From the NCBI RefSeq assembly GCF_022458985.1, contig NC_061782.1:17788172-17852171 (forward strand): DNA of 64,000 nt, written 5' to 3'. Position 1 is the first letter of the stretch; each line of letters starts with the position of its first letter. Made by a program: the position numbers and the translations under genes. Of the stretch, positions 1 to 17,330 are shown one piece after another. This stretch comes from Mugil cephalus (Eukaryota; Chordata; Actinopteri; Mugiliformes; Mugilidae). The notes under the pieces are model-generated. The model was not told the origin of the DNA. It made no database searches and worked only from the letters and a program-made list of their open reading frames with translations.

Positions 1-2115
1 ATGTTTTCTTTTCCCACACGGGGAGACTCTTGACGGGAGGAGCCGAGCGTTTCGACAGAGTGGGGAGCGGTGAAATGAGTCAACAGCTGACAGCGAACCC
101 TTCGCTGGAAACGGGGCAGTCAGTGAGAGTGCAATGGGGAAAAGGGATCATGCTGCTGCTATTGTCCCTATCTCTGCGTCACTTTTCCATAAAGGTGTGG
201 GGGGGGGGCACGCAACATGACAACGCCAGCTGCAGATCCTATGCAGGACAGATAAATGGATGCACAGGGTAGCAATTTAACGGGACGGACGGACGGAGGG
301 ATGGATGGATGGATGAGTGGAAGGGTACCGGAAGCCTCCTGTGCATGCGTGTGCCTCAGACCCGAGCTGTCGCAGCGGGCTCCGACGCTGAGAGCTTAAC
401 GAACACGCTCACCTGGAGCCAGACGCAACAGCTGCCTGGCGCACGACAAAACCGTCTCCTGGCAGCGCGAGCTAAACTGAAAAGTCGCGATGTGACTCAG
501 TCAACGGATATGTGTGTCAAAAACAGGGAGGGTGACGTAAAAGGAAGAAATAGGATATTGTGGCATTTGTGTGCCGGTGCACGTCATCGCGTGTGTCGTG
601 AATATCCTGTCCTGGTTATGAAAAAAGACTGAAACCAATCATTTGGCAGAATCCTCCTGACTTTAGAAGTCTACACCTTCTCTACCTAACCTGACTATGT
701 CCATCTCGAGTCTGTGCAGGCTCTAACCGGGGGACATGATGTGATATAATGGACAATAAGCGGAGGTAGACCTAAGCCCGAGCCCTGCACGGACTAGGCT
801 CATGTTTCTGCGACTATTCGGGGTCAACTCCAAGTCAGCCGTGTGAGTTGTGTGTTGAAGTCGCTCTGTTTCCAAAGCAAAGGAAAATGTCACTCTTCGC
901 ATTCAGCCGTGGTCTCCCCCCGTTTATATTTACCATACCAAGCTACATTCGTCCTTGCTCCTTTCCCCGAGGTCACCCACGCTAATTAATCCATAGGCTC
1001 ATTATATCAGCCTCGGAAATTCCCCAGAAACCTCACAGATACAATCTTTTGGCAATAAGGAGCGATTCCACAATCCCCAAAGCTGCCTCTGGCTTTTCCA
1101 TCTGGCTAAGACGGCCCCTTATTCCAGGAAAGAAAAGCTTGTGTATTATTGTTGCTCGACAAACACGGGAAGCCTGCCAGCTGTGCTCTCTAGCTTTGCA
1201 TATAGGCAGCTCACTGAAAGTCCTCACCTGTTCAGGCACAAACACCGAGAACCCTCGGCATCCATTGAACCACAACATTTAAATAAGACGTGCAGTTCTG
1301 CTCTAAACATATTTAAAGCTCAAGTCGTACCCACGCATTGACACGCGGGACGTTATCTAGGTTGCAACCGCATGATAAAAGTCAAGTCACCGCAGAGTCG
1401 CACAAGATAGGCCACAGATCTCCACTACTGCATCCAATCTTGTAATGAGCACGGTGGGATGTGGAGTAACAGCCCTAAAAATTTAAGGAGCAGCTTTTTC
1501 ATGCGCAAGTGGCGCGCTAAGTAATCTAAGTTAAAATAATGAAGCATGAGCCGAATGAATGCACTCAGGATGAAGACATTCTGCCGTGAAGGAGAAACGC
1601 ATCCATAAATTTAAGGAACATTATAACCAAATTAGCCAAATAGCACGAAAAACTGCACAACGGAGCGGAGCCTCCCACAGACAGCTTACTTCATGTCAAA
1701 TAATTTAGTGGGTAAACAACGCGGAGGTGGTCCTATTAAAATGCCACATATTTCTAAGAGTGCCCTACGGCGCCGTGAATAGATCAGGCAGTCCTAACAA
1801 ACTAGACAAACGAGCGGCTATGTCTCTCATTCAAACACTTAAAACATTACTGTGTCAAATAGGTAACAGGTGAGCACTGCAAGTGAGTTATTAGCAGAGG
1901 AGGCGGCTTAAAACGTTGGCACACTAGTCCTACATATAGACAACAAAAATAAATACATGATGGAGGAAAAAAAGTCCAAAATGACTCCACTGTGATTGTC
2001 TTTTTTTTGTCACTTCACACCACGACCAAAGTGTTAATTTTTCTGGGGAATCGGTGTGTTAGCGTGCGGGGCTGAAAAACACGGCACCCTGCTGATGAAT
2101 GAAAACACACGACAC
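1..2115 (-). other. intron 6 of the alpha-actinin gene (no further exon seen)
   Basis: The last actinin exon visible ends at 2116 with a GT donor on the minus strand. I looked for the next actinin exon, which should encode the segment beginning DDPIGN, and saw none down to base 1, so the stretch is read as intron. A short GGAC/GGAT tetranucleotide tract lies near 278-315 and a run of nine G near 200. Nothing else is supported. Confidence 0.55.
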
Positions 2116-6815
<4,700 letters not shown>

Positions 6816-7127
6816 GGTTGAGCCCTGTCTTCTTTTCTCTTCCCTCAAAACTTAAAAGTTATCCTCTAGCAAAGTGTTGGACGGGGTAGTTTGGTGACTC
6901 TTCGCTTCGACTAGCTGTCTTCTTCTTCCTCTCACGCTTGCCCTTATCCTCCCGACCTGACAGACGTCTGGCCCCGGTTGCCCCAGATGAACAAACGGCG
7001 GTATCATTAGTACTGGACGGTCACGTGACGCCCTCATACCTTCCCCCAAAATCTGAATCAAACACACCCACCCGCTGAAAACCCAGCAGCGAAGCAGTTC
7101 ACTCGCTTCAGATCAATGAAACAAACC

Positions 7128-7133
7128 TTTATT
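7128..7133 (-). terminator. polyadenylation signal of p4ha1
   Basis: On the minus strand the bases read AATAAA. This is the only clear signal downstream of the p4ha1 stop at 8306, giving a 3' UTR of about 1.2 kb. Cleavage would fall near 7105-7115, only about 300 bases before the first actinin coding exon. Confidence 0.6.
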
Positions 7134-8305
7134 GTAGAAAAAAAAAAAAGACTTTCAATCTGCACATAAACCACATAAAAATGGAGACATATAAATAAAA
7201 ATGATTCTTCCTTGGGAACCCCACATGTTCTAACACTGAAAGAATTGGCCAGCACGGACACGCTCACATCCGTGCAACAAACAGCCAATATGGTACGGAT
7301 CAGTGTGGTGTATTTATTGCCTAAATTTCGTTTTTTCCATCATTCTTCTTCTTCCGCCCAACTCGGGGACATTCAGATTGCATTTCTGAAATCGATATTT
7401 CATGCAGATTTGGGAGTGTGTCTGGAAACGTGCCCGTGCATTTGTTCAGGCTCTACATTCTAGTGCAATGCCAAGAGTGAAGAAACAGTATAGCACTGAG
7501 ACAGAACAACCTATGATATCATACTGCATACACCGAGCATGCAACTTAAATCAGCTCTTATGAAAATTTTTTTTTTTCACATCACCCACAATACCAATAC
7601 CAACACCACCGGATGCCATTTTATTCCTGCCACACAGCACTATGTTTAGTTTTTAATTCTAAGTTGAAGGAGCAGTAGCAGAAATTGCTCCCACATGCAG
7701 ACAAAGAAAAAGAGGAAACCAGTGTGAAAGAGTGTGCCAGTTTTTCGGAAAGTCCGAGCAAATTAAACTGCTCGGAAAGTGGAGCGCGTCATTTTACAAA
7801 GTACAAAAAATAGTTTACAGCTCGGATTTTGTTTAATCCTTTGCTACGTGTAAAAGAGACGTATTTAATGCAATGAATCAGACAAGTTAAAAATGTAAAC
7901 TGTCCCTTTAAGGTTCATAGAGAGTGGAGGAAGCTCGTCCTAACAGTCGCTAGTGAAAAATAACCTCACCACAGCGCTCAAGTTCATTCAGAGTGCAAAA
8001 AAAAGACACACGGGAGTGACAAATGTTCTTTTAAAACCATCCAACAACCTTTAAAAAAAAAAAAAAAAATGTTATTTGCCACAGCAACGCTAATACTGTC
8101 CAGGGGCTCGGCATTAAAAACAATCTCTAGACTCAGAGACTAACAGGTGGAGGGGAGAAAAAAAAATCAGTGTTTGTCATGAGGGAGTGAGCCATTAGGA
8201 CACATTGTATCATCTGTGATCTGCAGCAGTGTTCTTTGGTCCTGGGTGGTTCACAAGGAAGTGGTGAGAGGAGCGGGGAGGCGAGGAGGAGGCTGTCTTT
8301 TTCCA

Positions 8306-11300
8306 TCATTCGGTTTCACTTGTGCCACAGGGTCTCCGCCATTCCTGGCCTCTTTCATGGATCCACTTGTTTGATACTAAAGACATAAGGGAAACAAGTC
8401 ACTTTAATACTTCTTCGTTTACCATTCCTGTCTCACAAATTCAAGAGAGAGTCTAGCATTTGTTAGATTTACATTTTTTTTATAGAACTATTTTGTGATA
8501 CAAGATATTCGAACTCACCCCACTTGTTGCCCACCAACACTGGACAAGCAGCATGTCGGGTGCTGTAGTCTCCCTCCCCACTGGCGAACAGATTGTACCA
8601 GAACACGGCAGAACCCTGTAGCATCCACACAAACAGGAAACAGAGGTTCGCAATGCTACACGCCTTTTATGAATCTCAGAGAAACAGCATTAGTCCTCTG
8701 AGCTACGTCTGATGAAGAGGTAAATAAACACGGTGCGGTGCTGCAACAATTAATTATTGATTCAGCAGCAGTGATATTATTGTATTAGTGATATACAGCC
8801 AACTAATGTCTACCTACTAATATCACGGCTACTGAATAAATAAGACGCTAATAAGTGTTGTAGCCTGAAGAGTTACCTTTTGAGGCCACACTGAGGCGCC
8901 TACATCTGGGAATACTGTGGCTCCACCTGCTGATACATCGCTCATCTGCAACAAAGAGAGAGAGGGGAATAAGTCCAGCACTGACAAATAAATCTGCCTT
9001 CCTAATAAGTAACACTAATTACATGGCTTGTATGTCTTTAGCAGACTGCTTAAAATCCCACCTGCCTCCCCGTAGAAGATTTTTACTACTCATTGCATCA
9101 GCGGAGCCAGAGGTCCAAATTAAGTGTTACTTTCTAGACAGGCAAAGCTACCAACAAAACCTATAATCGCTGATGACAGTCAGTCGGTCCTTGATGTATT
9201 CACACCGAGCTCTGCTGCTTCATTGTTAAGTGTGAGACACATACGGCTTTTCTGACTACACTGAGTTCACTCAGGACTGTGTGGGCTGAATTCATTTCAT
9301 TGGACGTCTTTGCTATATTAAAAACCTAATGAGATTCCTTCAGCCGTTTAATTAAATCACAGAAGTAATTATGTCCGAGACCCCACATGATTCATCAGGA
9401 ACATTTGCTTTCAAATCGGATATAAAAACTATAATGGTGCCGCGAGAATGCATCCTTATGTAGTATAATAAAAGTCCAATAGACGCTTTAAGTAAGGACG
9501 ACTTCTTTTTTTAAGATTTCTTAAGTGAAAAATGTTACATAATCACTTTATTACAGCTTAAAAAATTACCAGTTTTATAATAAGGGTAGATATTTAAATC
9601 CAGGATTCCATGTGTATGTGGCTGCCCCAAAACTACTGTCTACATATAGTTCATTATAAGGTAATCAAGACTATGATGTCCACACAAGATGCAGTTCATT
9701 TAAAGTTGGTGTTTAGATGTGTTTAGATAGAGTTTACTCACATAGAAGAGCCACGTTGCTATGCGATTCCCAGTGCCAAGCTCTTTAAACGCATCTGGCT
9801 CGTCTTTCTGGACAGAGACAAAAAACACAGAGTTTAACTTCCTGTCCTATCCACACCACTGCGCGTTCACAGAAATAAATGGTAAATACCGTACCCTTCC
9901 GAAGTCAAAGTGAGGCTCGTATTGACCTCCGACACCGTAATTTGCCACCTACCGACAAAAAAGATCCAAAGTAAGCATCACAAACACAAGCCTCCAAACA
10001 GACACACAGAAACAAAGGCTTCCCGCAGATTTCCAATAACTAACCTGCAGCTCTTCTGCAGTGTCCATCTCCAGCCCTGTGAGATCCTCGATCCTCTGGT
10101 TGATCTTATCAATCATTGGGTCGTCATAGCCAGTGAGCCAAGCACTGGAATACAGGGAGGAAAGCAACACAAGTGAGAAAGAAGAGGCTAATGCCACAAA
10201 GCAGTTCAGCAAGAAAAAAACATTTGTCCACTAGATGGCAGCAAAGCTTTCATCTGGGAAAAGGCGACTGAGAGAGAGACGTCATGCTGGAAAAAAAAAC
10301 ATGCCACGAAGAGCTCAAAAAGAAAGCTGTGCATTGCAATCACATGAGAGGAAAGGGAAGTAGATGTGTGGAGAAAATTAAAAACAGGAACAGAATAAGA
10401 TTTAGAATCTCCAATCAGCTCAGGGTACAGGCTTTGGGGATATTTCAACAGAATAGAATAGAAATATTATCACGGTTTTAAATTCCCTGACGACAGCCGC
10501 CTTTCATACTCTCACTCTGTCACCAGTCTCAGAGAAGGCCATCGATGAACTCTTGACTGAGCAGTAAAACTTTTTCTGGTGAACAGTGAAAACACAATAA
10601 AATTCTACTTCTGTTGACTATGATCGTAAAGTTTAAATAGTTCAAACTAAAAAGCCACAGTATCCACATAACAAAACTGTCCAACCAGTTTATATGAAGC
10701 TAAAAGTTATATAAAGCTGCAATTGCATCAGGCAGAATCAATTCCAACCCAAGTTTAGGGGATTTTTTTAAGACATGGCAAAGCTAGTGAGATAACGCCT
10801 ACCCCCCCGCTGCCCCACGGGAGCGATTCCCTGAATTTCCTCACTTTATGTGAGTCTTTGCAAGAGGCAGAGACGGAGAGAGATGAGTCATCCATACGCA
10901 CAAACTCCGTAGGATGTTTGTGCGTATGACGAGTTATACTTTTGTGAAGGGACGCTAAATAAAATGTGAGCCAACGCATTCTTTCCTCGAGCGTTGCAGC
11001 CGGTTCAAAGTGAGGTCAGACCGCTGCGAGTTCTTCCATCTGCCTCTGGTCCCTCAATCACTGACGTCGACTGAATTTGGGGAAAACATGCTAGCTAGCA
11101 CGTAGACGCACAGAGACATCAAAGGGGCGCCACACCCGTACGCCCACATCCACACACATACGCATTAATTACCGAGAACGGTTAAACCGAAGAGACCGGT
11201 GGACTGTGGAGGGCTGCTGCGCCTGCTATTTTTAGGGCGAGCGATGCATCTATAAAGGCTTAACAGATATTTTTTTTTCTGAGCGGGCTATCCGTGTATC

Positions 11301-14300
11301 TGAACGTACTGCGCGCATCCAGGCTCTGGCCTCGTCTTAATATCTTTTGCTGATGTGGAAGTTGAAAAAGCACAGCAGAACTGCAGCAGCTTAGAGATGT
11401 CGTAACAGAAATGTGATTAAAAAAAAAAACAAATCGCTGATGGGAAGCAAAATGGTGATTAGATGGAGCTCAAGACCTTGAGTGACCATGAAAAGGCTCC
11501 TCTTACTGTTAGTGTAGCTCAACCTTTTCATTTATTCCCATCATGTTTCAGCCACTTTGCAGAGGATGAGAGATGAAGTTGGATGAGGAGCTGGGGGAAG
11601 GCGCGGAGGCCCCCCCCCCCACCGACCTGTGACCCCTTACCTCTTGGAGACTCTGTATTGAGCTGTGGTAAGTTTCCCAGTTTCGGGGTCATGCACCGTG
11701 GCTCGCCTTAACTACAGTAGTTCCCGCACCACGGACAAGGACGCGCAGGTTGGAGAAAAGTCAAAGGGACGCGATACACACAGGTGGACACACGGGTGGG
11801 AAAGCGAGAGGAGCACAGAGGGAGAGAAAAGAAAAGCAGATCCGGTCACTAGTCGTCATGTTATTCTGAAGAAGGGTGTTCTGTGAGGCGATGCTAGGAT
11901 CTAAATGTAGTAGTGAATTAATGTCAATTAGCAGGAAAGAGTAACACATTTTCACCTCCTCTGTTTTCCTGTGTTACCTCAATGTAACAGACTCCTGAGC
12001 AGAAACATATTCATGAAAGATCCTCAGGAAACATTCATGTCCCTTTTGTTTTGTTTTTTTTCAAAAAAAAGTATATATAGTAGCTTAAAGAATCTTTTCT
12101 CATCTTCCTTCATTTCATTACATTTGTATGAAACCCGTTTGATAAGGAAGCGATGGTGTTTTTTTTTATACAATGCATCAATCTCTGCTGGACCCTGTGC
12201 TTCAGCTCAAGAGCCTTTAAGCTTCGGAGAGGAGGACAAATTGAGCTACAGACAGGAGTGCAGAGGGGAAACAGGATGAGTTATCGAGGGGGGAGAGGAG
12301 GAGAAAATCCCGCTCCCTCCTCACCGGCTCTGTCTCGGCAGCTCCTTTCTCTCTCTTACCTTTTGCTGATCCTGTAAGGAGCTGTCTCCAGCACTCCTGT
12401 GACGGGGTTGGAGATGGTTGCCCTGCGTAGCTGTGAAGCCAGGGACATTATTTACCCACACACAGATGCGCAACGCCTGTGTGTCTCTCTAACTACCAGC
12501 ATCACAGCTCAGGCCCCACCACCCTTCAGTAACCTCCGATCATAAACGATTGTTTGACACATTTAATCAGAAATACTCACTCGTGGTTTTGCCAGTCGCT
12601 TGATTCTCTCAATTTCTGCGTCGGAGATGATGTCGATGTAGCGAACGATGTAAGGGCGGTCCCACTCGTCTTGCTGCTTAACAGGTCCGAGCACGTACAT
12701 GGGGTTTTTATTGTTGTCATAGTAACGGCAAAAGAGTCGACTTTGCCTGCGGGGCGTCTGGTTGAGAGAAAAGGGTGCAAAGAGTTAAGCCTGAGTTTGT
12801 GTGTGAGCAATAGTGTTGTTGCGTATCTTCTTCTCGTTCCTCACCATTCTGATACCCTCCCCACGGCAGAGCATCTCGTACTTCTTCCTCTCCGGGATCA
12901 GAGAAAATGTCTTTTTGGACCTCTTCGTCCTCTTTTTAGGCGGTTCCTTTTCCTCCGTCGTCTTCTCTTTTTCAACTTCTTCCTCCTTGGCCTTTTTCAG
13001 CTTCTCCAGCTGGAACTCAAAGTACTTCAGGTTGCCCTTGGCGCGCTGGTGCTCTGGGTCTGGAAACGAGAGGCGGACGGAAATAATAGGGGCCGATCAC
13101 AAATAGTGTTGACTGCTGCAGCGTCGCCTGAAACTATCACAGGGCCCGCAATCAAAATAGCCGAGCTTCCAATGTGGTATAATTATATGCTATTTATTCA
13201 GCCTGACCTTTTCCAGTTCTGAGAAACAAGATGTACAAACAGGACGCATTAATTCAGGGGCTATTCGGGAGGAAACGCGGGAGAATGAGGTCACTATCAA
13301 GGATACATCAGAAGAAGTGGAAGAATTAAGAAGTAGTCAGTATGATCCGGTTTTGTGAAAACAGATGACTTGGCTCATGAGCCAGTGTGTCGTGTAAAAA
13401 GTCTCACTGCTCTGCATCACGATGACCTTTAAGCTTTAAGTATGAACATATCAGAAATATAGAACCAATGTCTGTTATTATTTCAGTATAACATAACTAG
13501 GTTTTTATGTTGAATGCTGCTTATGATGAATTGCAGCTAATTTAGTCTGCAAGCTAACGTGCACTCAGTGAACTGTGGATGATTTAGAATGGTATTGTAG
13601 TTTACAATCAAGACACAAATGTCACAAAGGTCTATGCAATCATCCATAGCAGGTCTTTTTCTAGATTATTCTACAGATAAAAGCGGTGCTAAACACTGTG
13701 AACGGTGCTGTACATGCATCTGAAACTCCCAAATCAACGTTCATTGAGATTTGAATCACACCAAGTGATAAAACCGACGTACTATCTTCAGACTCATCTT
13801 TATGGACTCCAGCGTAGATGTTTTGGTCCAGCTACGATAACAGTCTCAGGCGTTAACGTCTGTGCAGTTTAGATATGCCGACCTTTGCCCCACCTTTATT
13901 TGGCCACACGCTATTCAGTCATTCAGTTCAAACCTCCTTCTTTACTTTATTCAACTTGCTTCTTAGATATTTAATCACGGTGTGTTCTAAACCAAATATA
14001 GTAATCTGACTGTAAGTCTGGAAAAAAATCCTTTTAAATCATGTTTATGTGACGTCTTCTATCCTAAAATATGGCTCTCAGCGTGCTTAAAAGGGGAAAA
14101 ATAAACAAAATACCTTTTGAGAGTGTTATTAGTTGGGTGTAAAAAAGGCTCTGGCCAGAAAATGGCTTAAAAATGACAAACCAACAATGAATGAGTGGAT
14201 GCATATAATATATGTTATTGAGAGAATTACATTCAAACTAAAGAACCAAACATTTTTGAAGAAGAACTGGTCAAAATGACCCAGCTATGCGTCAACTGTA

Positions 14301-16110
14301 AGTCCTGATTTTATATAAATCGCAAAGATAAGGTCCACCCTTCAATAAGAAAGGTTTTTTCCGTTACTTCCAAGCAGTATCTTTATATCTCTATGTGTTA
14401 TGTGGTGTGCAGGGACTCACCCAGTTCAAGCAGCCTCTTGGTGTAGTCCAGAGCACGCTCTATCTCCCCCTGCTGGTAGATGGCGTAGCTGAGGTAGTCG
14501 AGCACAGTGGCCTTGTCTAGTGTGGACTCCTCTCCCTGGTCCAGCTGTTTCAGGGCCTGGGCCATCCACAGCTCTGTGTGGTAGTAATCCACATCAGAGT
14601 AGGCAATTTTCCCCAGCTCGTAACAGTCCTCCACTGTCATGGGGCTCTTGTGCTTCACTCCTAATGTGAATACAGGAAGGGAATATTAAGGGAATTGAAC
14701 ACTCTTTATTATAAAGCAAATAACCCAAAAACCAAGAACACTGTTGTGCTATTCACTGAGACTTTAATGGCATTTAGTTTGCTGTTGTTTGTACGTTTCG
14801 CAGGCCTCTCAAGATGCGAACTTTGCTTTGGTTTATGTGCACATATTTAGATATCGTTACCGGGTAGATCTCCCGTAGAGATGGTGTTAGCATCCAGCCT
14901 GTACGTGTCCTGTAACCGAAGGAGAGCTTTAGCAGCTCCGGTCTGGTCCTCGTCTGTGGGGAAATGCTGTCTCTGGATGGTCAGGTTGGAAATGAATCCT
15001 GAGAAAGAGAGACGAGACAGACGAGAGACGAAATATAGCATCAAACAACCACTCGTAACGTTTAATGAGAATATTTGGTGTCACTCTGAGTGTAAGAAAT
15101 GTATCCGTGTGTAGCCACATGTGGCAAATGTGAACTGGGCGAGCAGTGGTACTTCATACTTGCTACTGAATAAGGCATATTTGAATGTGCAGAGGTCTCG
15201 TTTTTATCATTTTTTCATTGCTTTGACAACACACAACCCTCGACTCTAGGGAGAATGTTTCTCTAAAATCAGTTCCATGATCAGTTAATCCTGGAAAACA
15301 TGAAGGCGACTCTGAACCAGTCAAAGAACAAAAGCTCAGTCCAGAGATGCATACTGATAATAACTTTATGTCATGTGATTTCACATTAAAGACACTTCAT
15401 ATAGCATTTGGGAAACCCCATCCCAAACACAGTGGTCAGCATATTATAGTGTAATATGTCGTGTTTATCCTCACCATCAGTGGTGTCACTGAGCACAAGA
15501 CTCTCCAGGTTCCCCCACTCTGTGTTGAGCCTCTTCATCAGCTTGAAGGCATTCACAGGGTGTCCCAGGAAGCCTTCGGGGTCCTGTGTGGCTGTGGCTG
15601 TCAAAGAGTCCAGCTTATCAGCCCACCTGTCACAAAGATGGCAGCGGTAGGTAGTTATGAAAAACTGATCACAGGGAAGGGCTCAGTGCAGGTGCGCGCT
15701 CCTGTGTCTCGTTTCTACGCTCGTGATACGAATTCATGCGCACAAACTGACCTTTTGACCTGCTCTAGTTTGTTCTCCTCCGCTCTGATGTAATCCTTCA
15801 GAGACGTGACCAGGTCTTTTTCCGTGTATAACAGATCTGTCATCTGGCCTGAGGGACACAAATCAAAGTCATACATCAGTTAAAACACAGGAACAACCAA
15901 TACTACTGTGGTTCAATTAGACAGAAAACGGTCGAAATCCTGAAATATCATTACACATTTAGCCTTCGTGTGTGTGCGCTTAAAAAAATAAGTAGTGAGC
16001 TCAATTTTACAGCATGTGCACGGATTACCTATGGAGGTGAAGAAGTCGTTGTGGGCTGAGAGCGACTGTAGGCAGCTCAGCATCAATAGACACAAACACG
16101 GCAGCTCCAT
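8306..16110 (-). CDS. p4ha1: prolyl 4-hydroxylase subunit alpha-1
   Basis: This is the catalytic subunit of collagen prolyl 4-hydroxylase. It works in the ER lumen in an alpha2beta2 tetramer with protein disulfide isomerase and uses Fe(II), 2-oxoglutarate, O2 and ascorbate to hydroxylate proline in X-Pro-Gly. Coding exons (minus): 16029-16110, 15752-15848, 15475-15626, 14861-14998, 14421-14660, 12845-13059, 12581-12757, then either 12360-12430 or 11641-11711, then 10045-10144, 9895-9948, 9742-9807, 8877-8945, 8519-8615, 8306-8376. With one alternative exon this gives 542 residues (human 534). A signal peptide (MELPCLCLLMLSCLQSLSA) opens the protein. The iron ligands H437 and D439 (HFD) and H508, and the 2-oxoglutarate lysine K518, are all present. 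Human gene neighbours and the alternative exon sequences favour p4ha1 over p4ha2. A splice acceptor directly before the ATG implies an upstream 5' UTR exon. Confidence 0.95.
10893..10928. repeat. perfect 13-bp inverted repeat (hairpin) in a p4ha1 intron
   Basis: CATACGCACAAAC (10893-10905) and GTTTGTGCGTATG (10916-10928) are exact reverse complements around a 10-base loop. The hairpin lies in the intron just downstream of the two alternative 71-nt exons in the direction of transcription. Confidence 0.85.
11641..11711 (-). other. p4ha1: p4ha1 alternative exon, version B (71 nt)
   Basis: Flanked by AG and GT, the exon encodes LRRATVHDPETGKLTTAQYR followed by VSK. This matches one of the two mutually exclusive exons known in human P4HA1, which has nearly the same VHDPETGKLTTAQYRVSK stretch. 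Length (71 nt) and phase are identical to version A, so one or the other, but not both, keeps the reading frame. Confidence 0.9.
12360..12430 (-). other. p4ha1: p4ha1 alternative exon, version A (71 nt)
   Basis: The exon encodes LRRATISNPVTGVLETAPYR followed by ISK and corresponds to the other human P4HA1 alternative exon (RRATISNPITGDLETVHYRISK). It lies upstream of version B in the direction of transcription, with a 648-nt intron between them. Confidence 0.9.
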
Positions 16111-16949
16111 CCTGAAAAGAAAAAAAAAGAGTGACATCAGACAAATTGTTTAATATGAGTTTGAGAATGAGAATCAACAGAAAAGTCAACATGACTGTTA
16201 ATCTGAGAATGGACTTGTGTTTTGCATGGATACACACTCACACTTTGGTCTCTGATGACCCTGAAAGAGTCTCAGCTCGAGCTGAATACCAGATAACGTC
16301 GGACCTCAAACTCACACAGGACACATTGTCTCATTGTCCTAAACTTTCCTTTTCTCACACTGCTAACTTCCTTTACTTCCGACTCCTACTGAAATAAGAT
16401 GTGACTGTTCGTACCATTTGGACCCAATAATCCACGGACTTAGTGAAAACAGTTCTATTTTTTTCACGTTGCACTTTGTCAATACTGTGATTAGACATCG
16501 TACATTATTTTTTGAATGTTTAACCATGTACATTTTATATTCACTCAACATATTTTCTTTTTTAATATTAGATTTCAGCACCTTTTTAATTTACATTTTC
16601 TCTTTTGAGTGAAAGACTACGGAGATCAAGATAAAGTTTCCCAACTCGGATGCATTATTAATTATTCATATGACAGTAAATATGCTTTTTGTGATATGAA
16701 TGAAGTGAAATATTAAGAGACGGTGATAAGAAAGAAAAACATACGTAATCAGATGCACGGGGCAAAAAAGAAAAAAAGATATTTCCGCGTAAAAACTTTG
16801 AGAATCCTCTTAATCTTCCTAGAAGTGCAGCTTTCCAGCCACCACATGAAGCCAAATATAGGCCTGTGGTTGATGTCACTGTTTCTGGTTAAGCTCTGGA
16901 GCTGGCACAGTCACCAATCCTAGAGGGCTTCTGGTCTGTGACTGTGGCA

Positions 16950-17254
16950 CAGTTCTGAGAGACTAGTGGGAAGCTGAAGTTTAAATAGGAAAAATCTGTG
17001 GGTAACACCCACCAGAAACTGACTTGACCAGAAACTGGTGCCACTATTTCCATAATGGCTGGTACTTACCTGTCGTTAAGAGGGGGGGGGCTGAGTGTCT
17101 GGGGTACTTATCCTATGAATGGAGCTCTAAGCTATTGTCAGTGGGAGCCTGGAGGCTCAAGGTGTGAATGGTGACCTGACTTCTATCCCCAAGAAGTTTC
17201 AACACCATAATAGTGACTTTTCCTATTTAAACCTCAACTAGTCTCTCAGAACTG
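16950..17254. repeat. fold-back repeat with about 40-bp imperfect inverted ends
   Basis: The left end reads CAGTTCTGAGAGACTAGT and continues to TTTAAATAGGAAAA. The right end is its reverse complement (TTTTCCTATTTAAA to ACTAGTCTCTCAGAACTG). About 220 bases of non-coding sequence lie between. I recognise this arrangement as a widely dispersed teleost repeat. No open frame is present, so it looks like a non-autonomous element just upstream of the p4ha1 coding exons. Confidence 0.75.
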
Positions 17255-17330
17255 AGTCCAGTTGCCTTTATTCAACACCTTTTGTATTACCATGACCTGG
17301 ATGACTGAGAACCTTCACAGAGGAGGAAGG
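17255..17330 (-). repeat. dispersed repeat fragment, also present near 46.2 kb
   Basis: Read on the minus strand, 17292-17325 holds CTGTGAAGGTTCTCAG followed by TCATCCAGGTCATGG. The same 31-base string with one mismatch occurs on the plus strand near 46190-46220. It directly abuts the fold-back repeat and is probably part of the same element family. Confidence 0.6.

Noticed and set aside
12554-13222. 222-residue open frame on the plus strand
   Set aside because: It is the antisense of two p4ha1 exons and their intron; the minus-strand reading matches prolyl 4-hydroxylase with correct splice sites.
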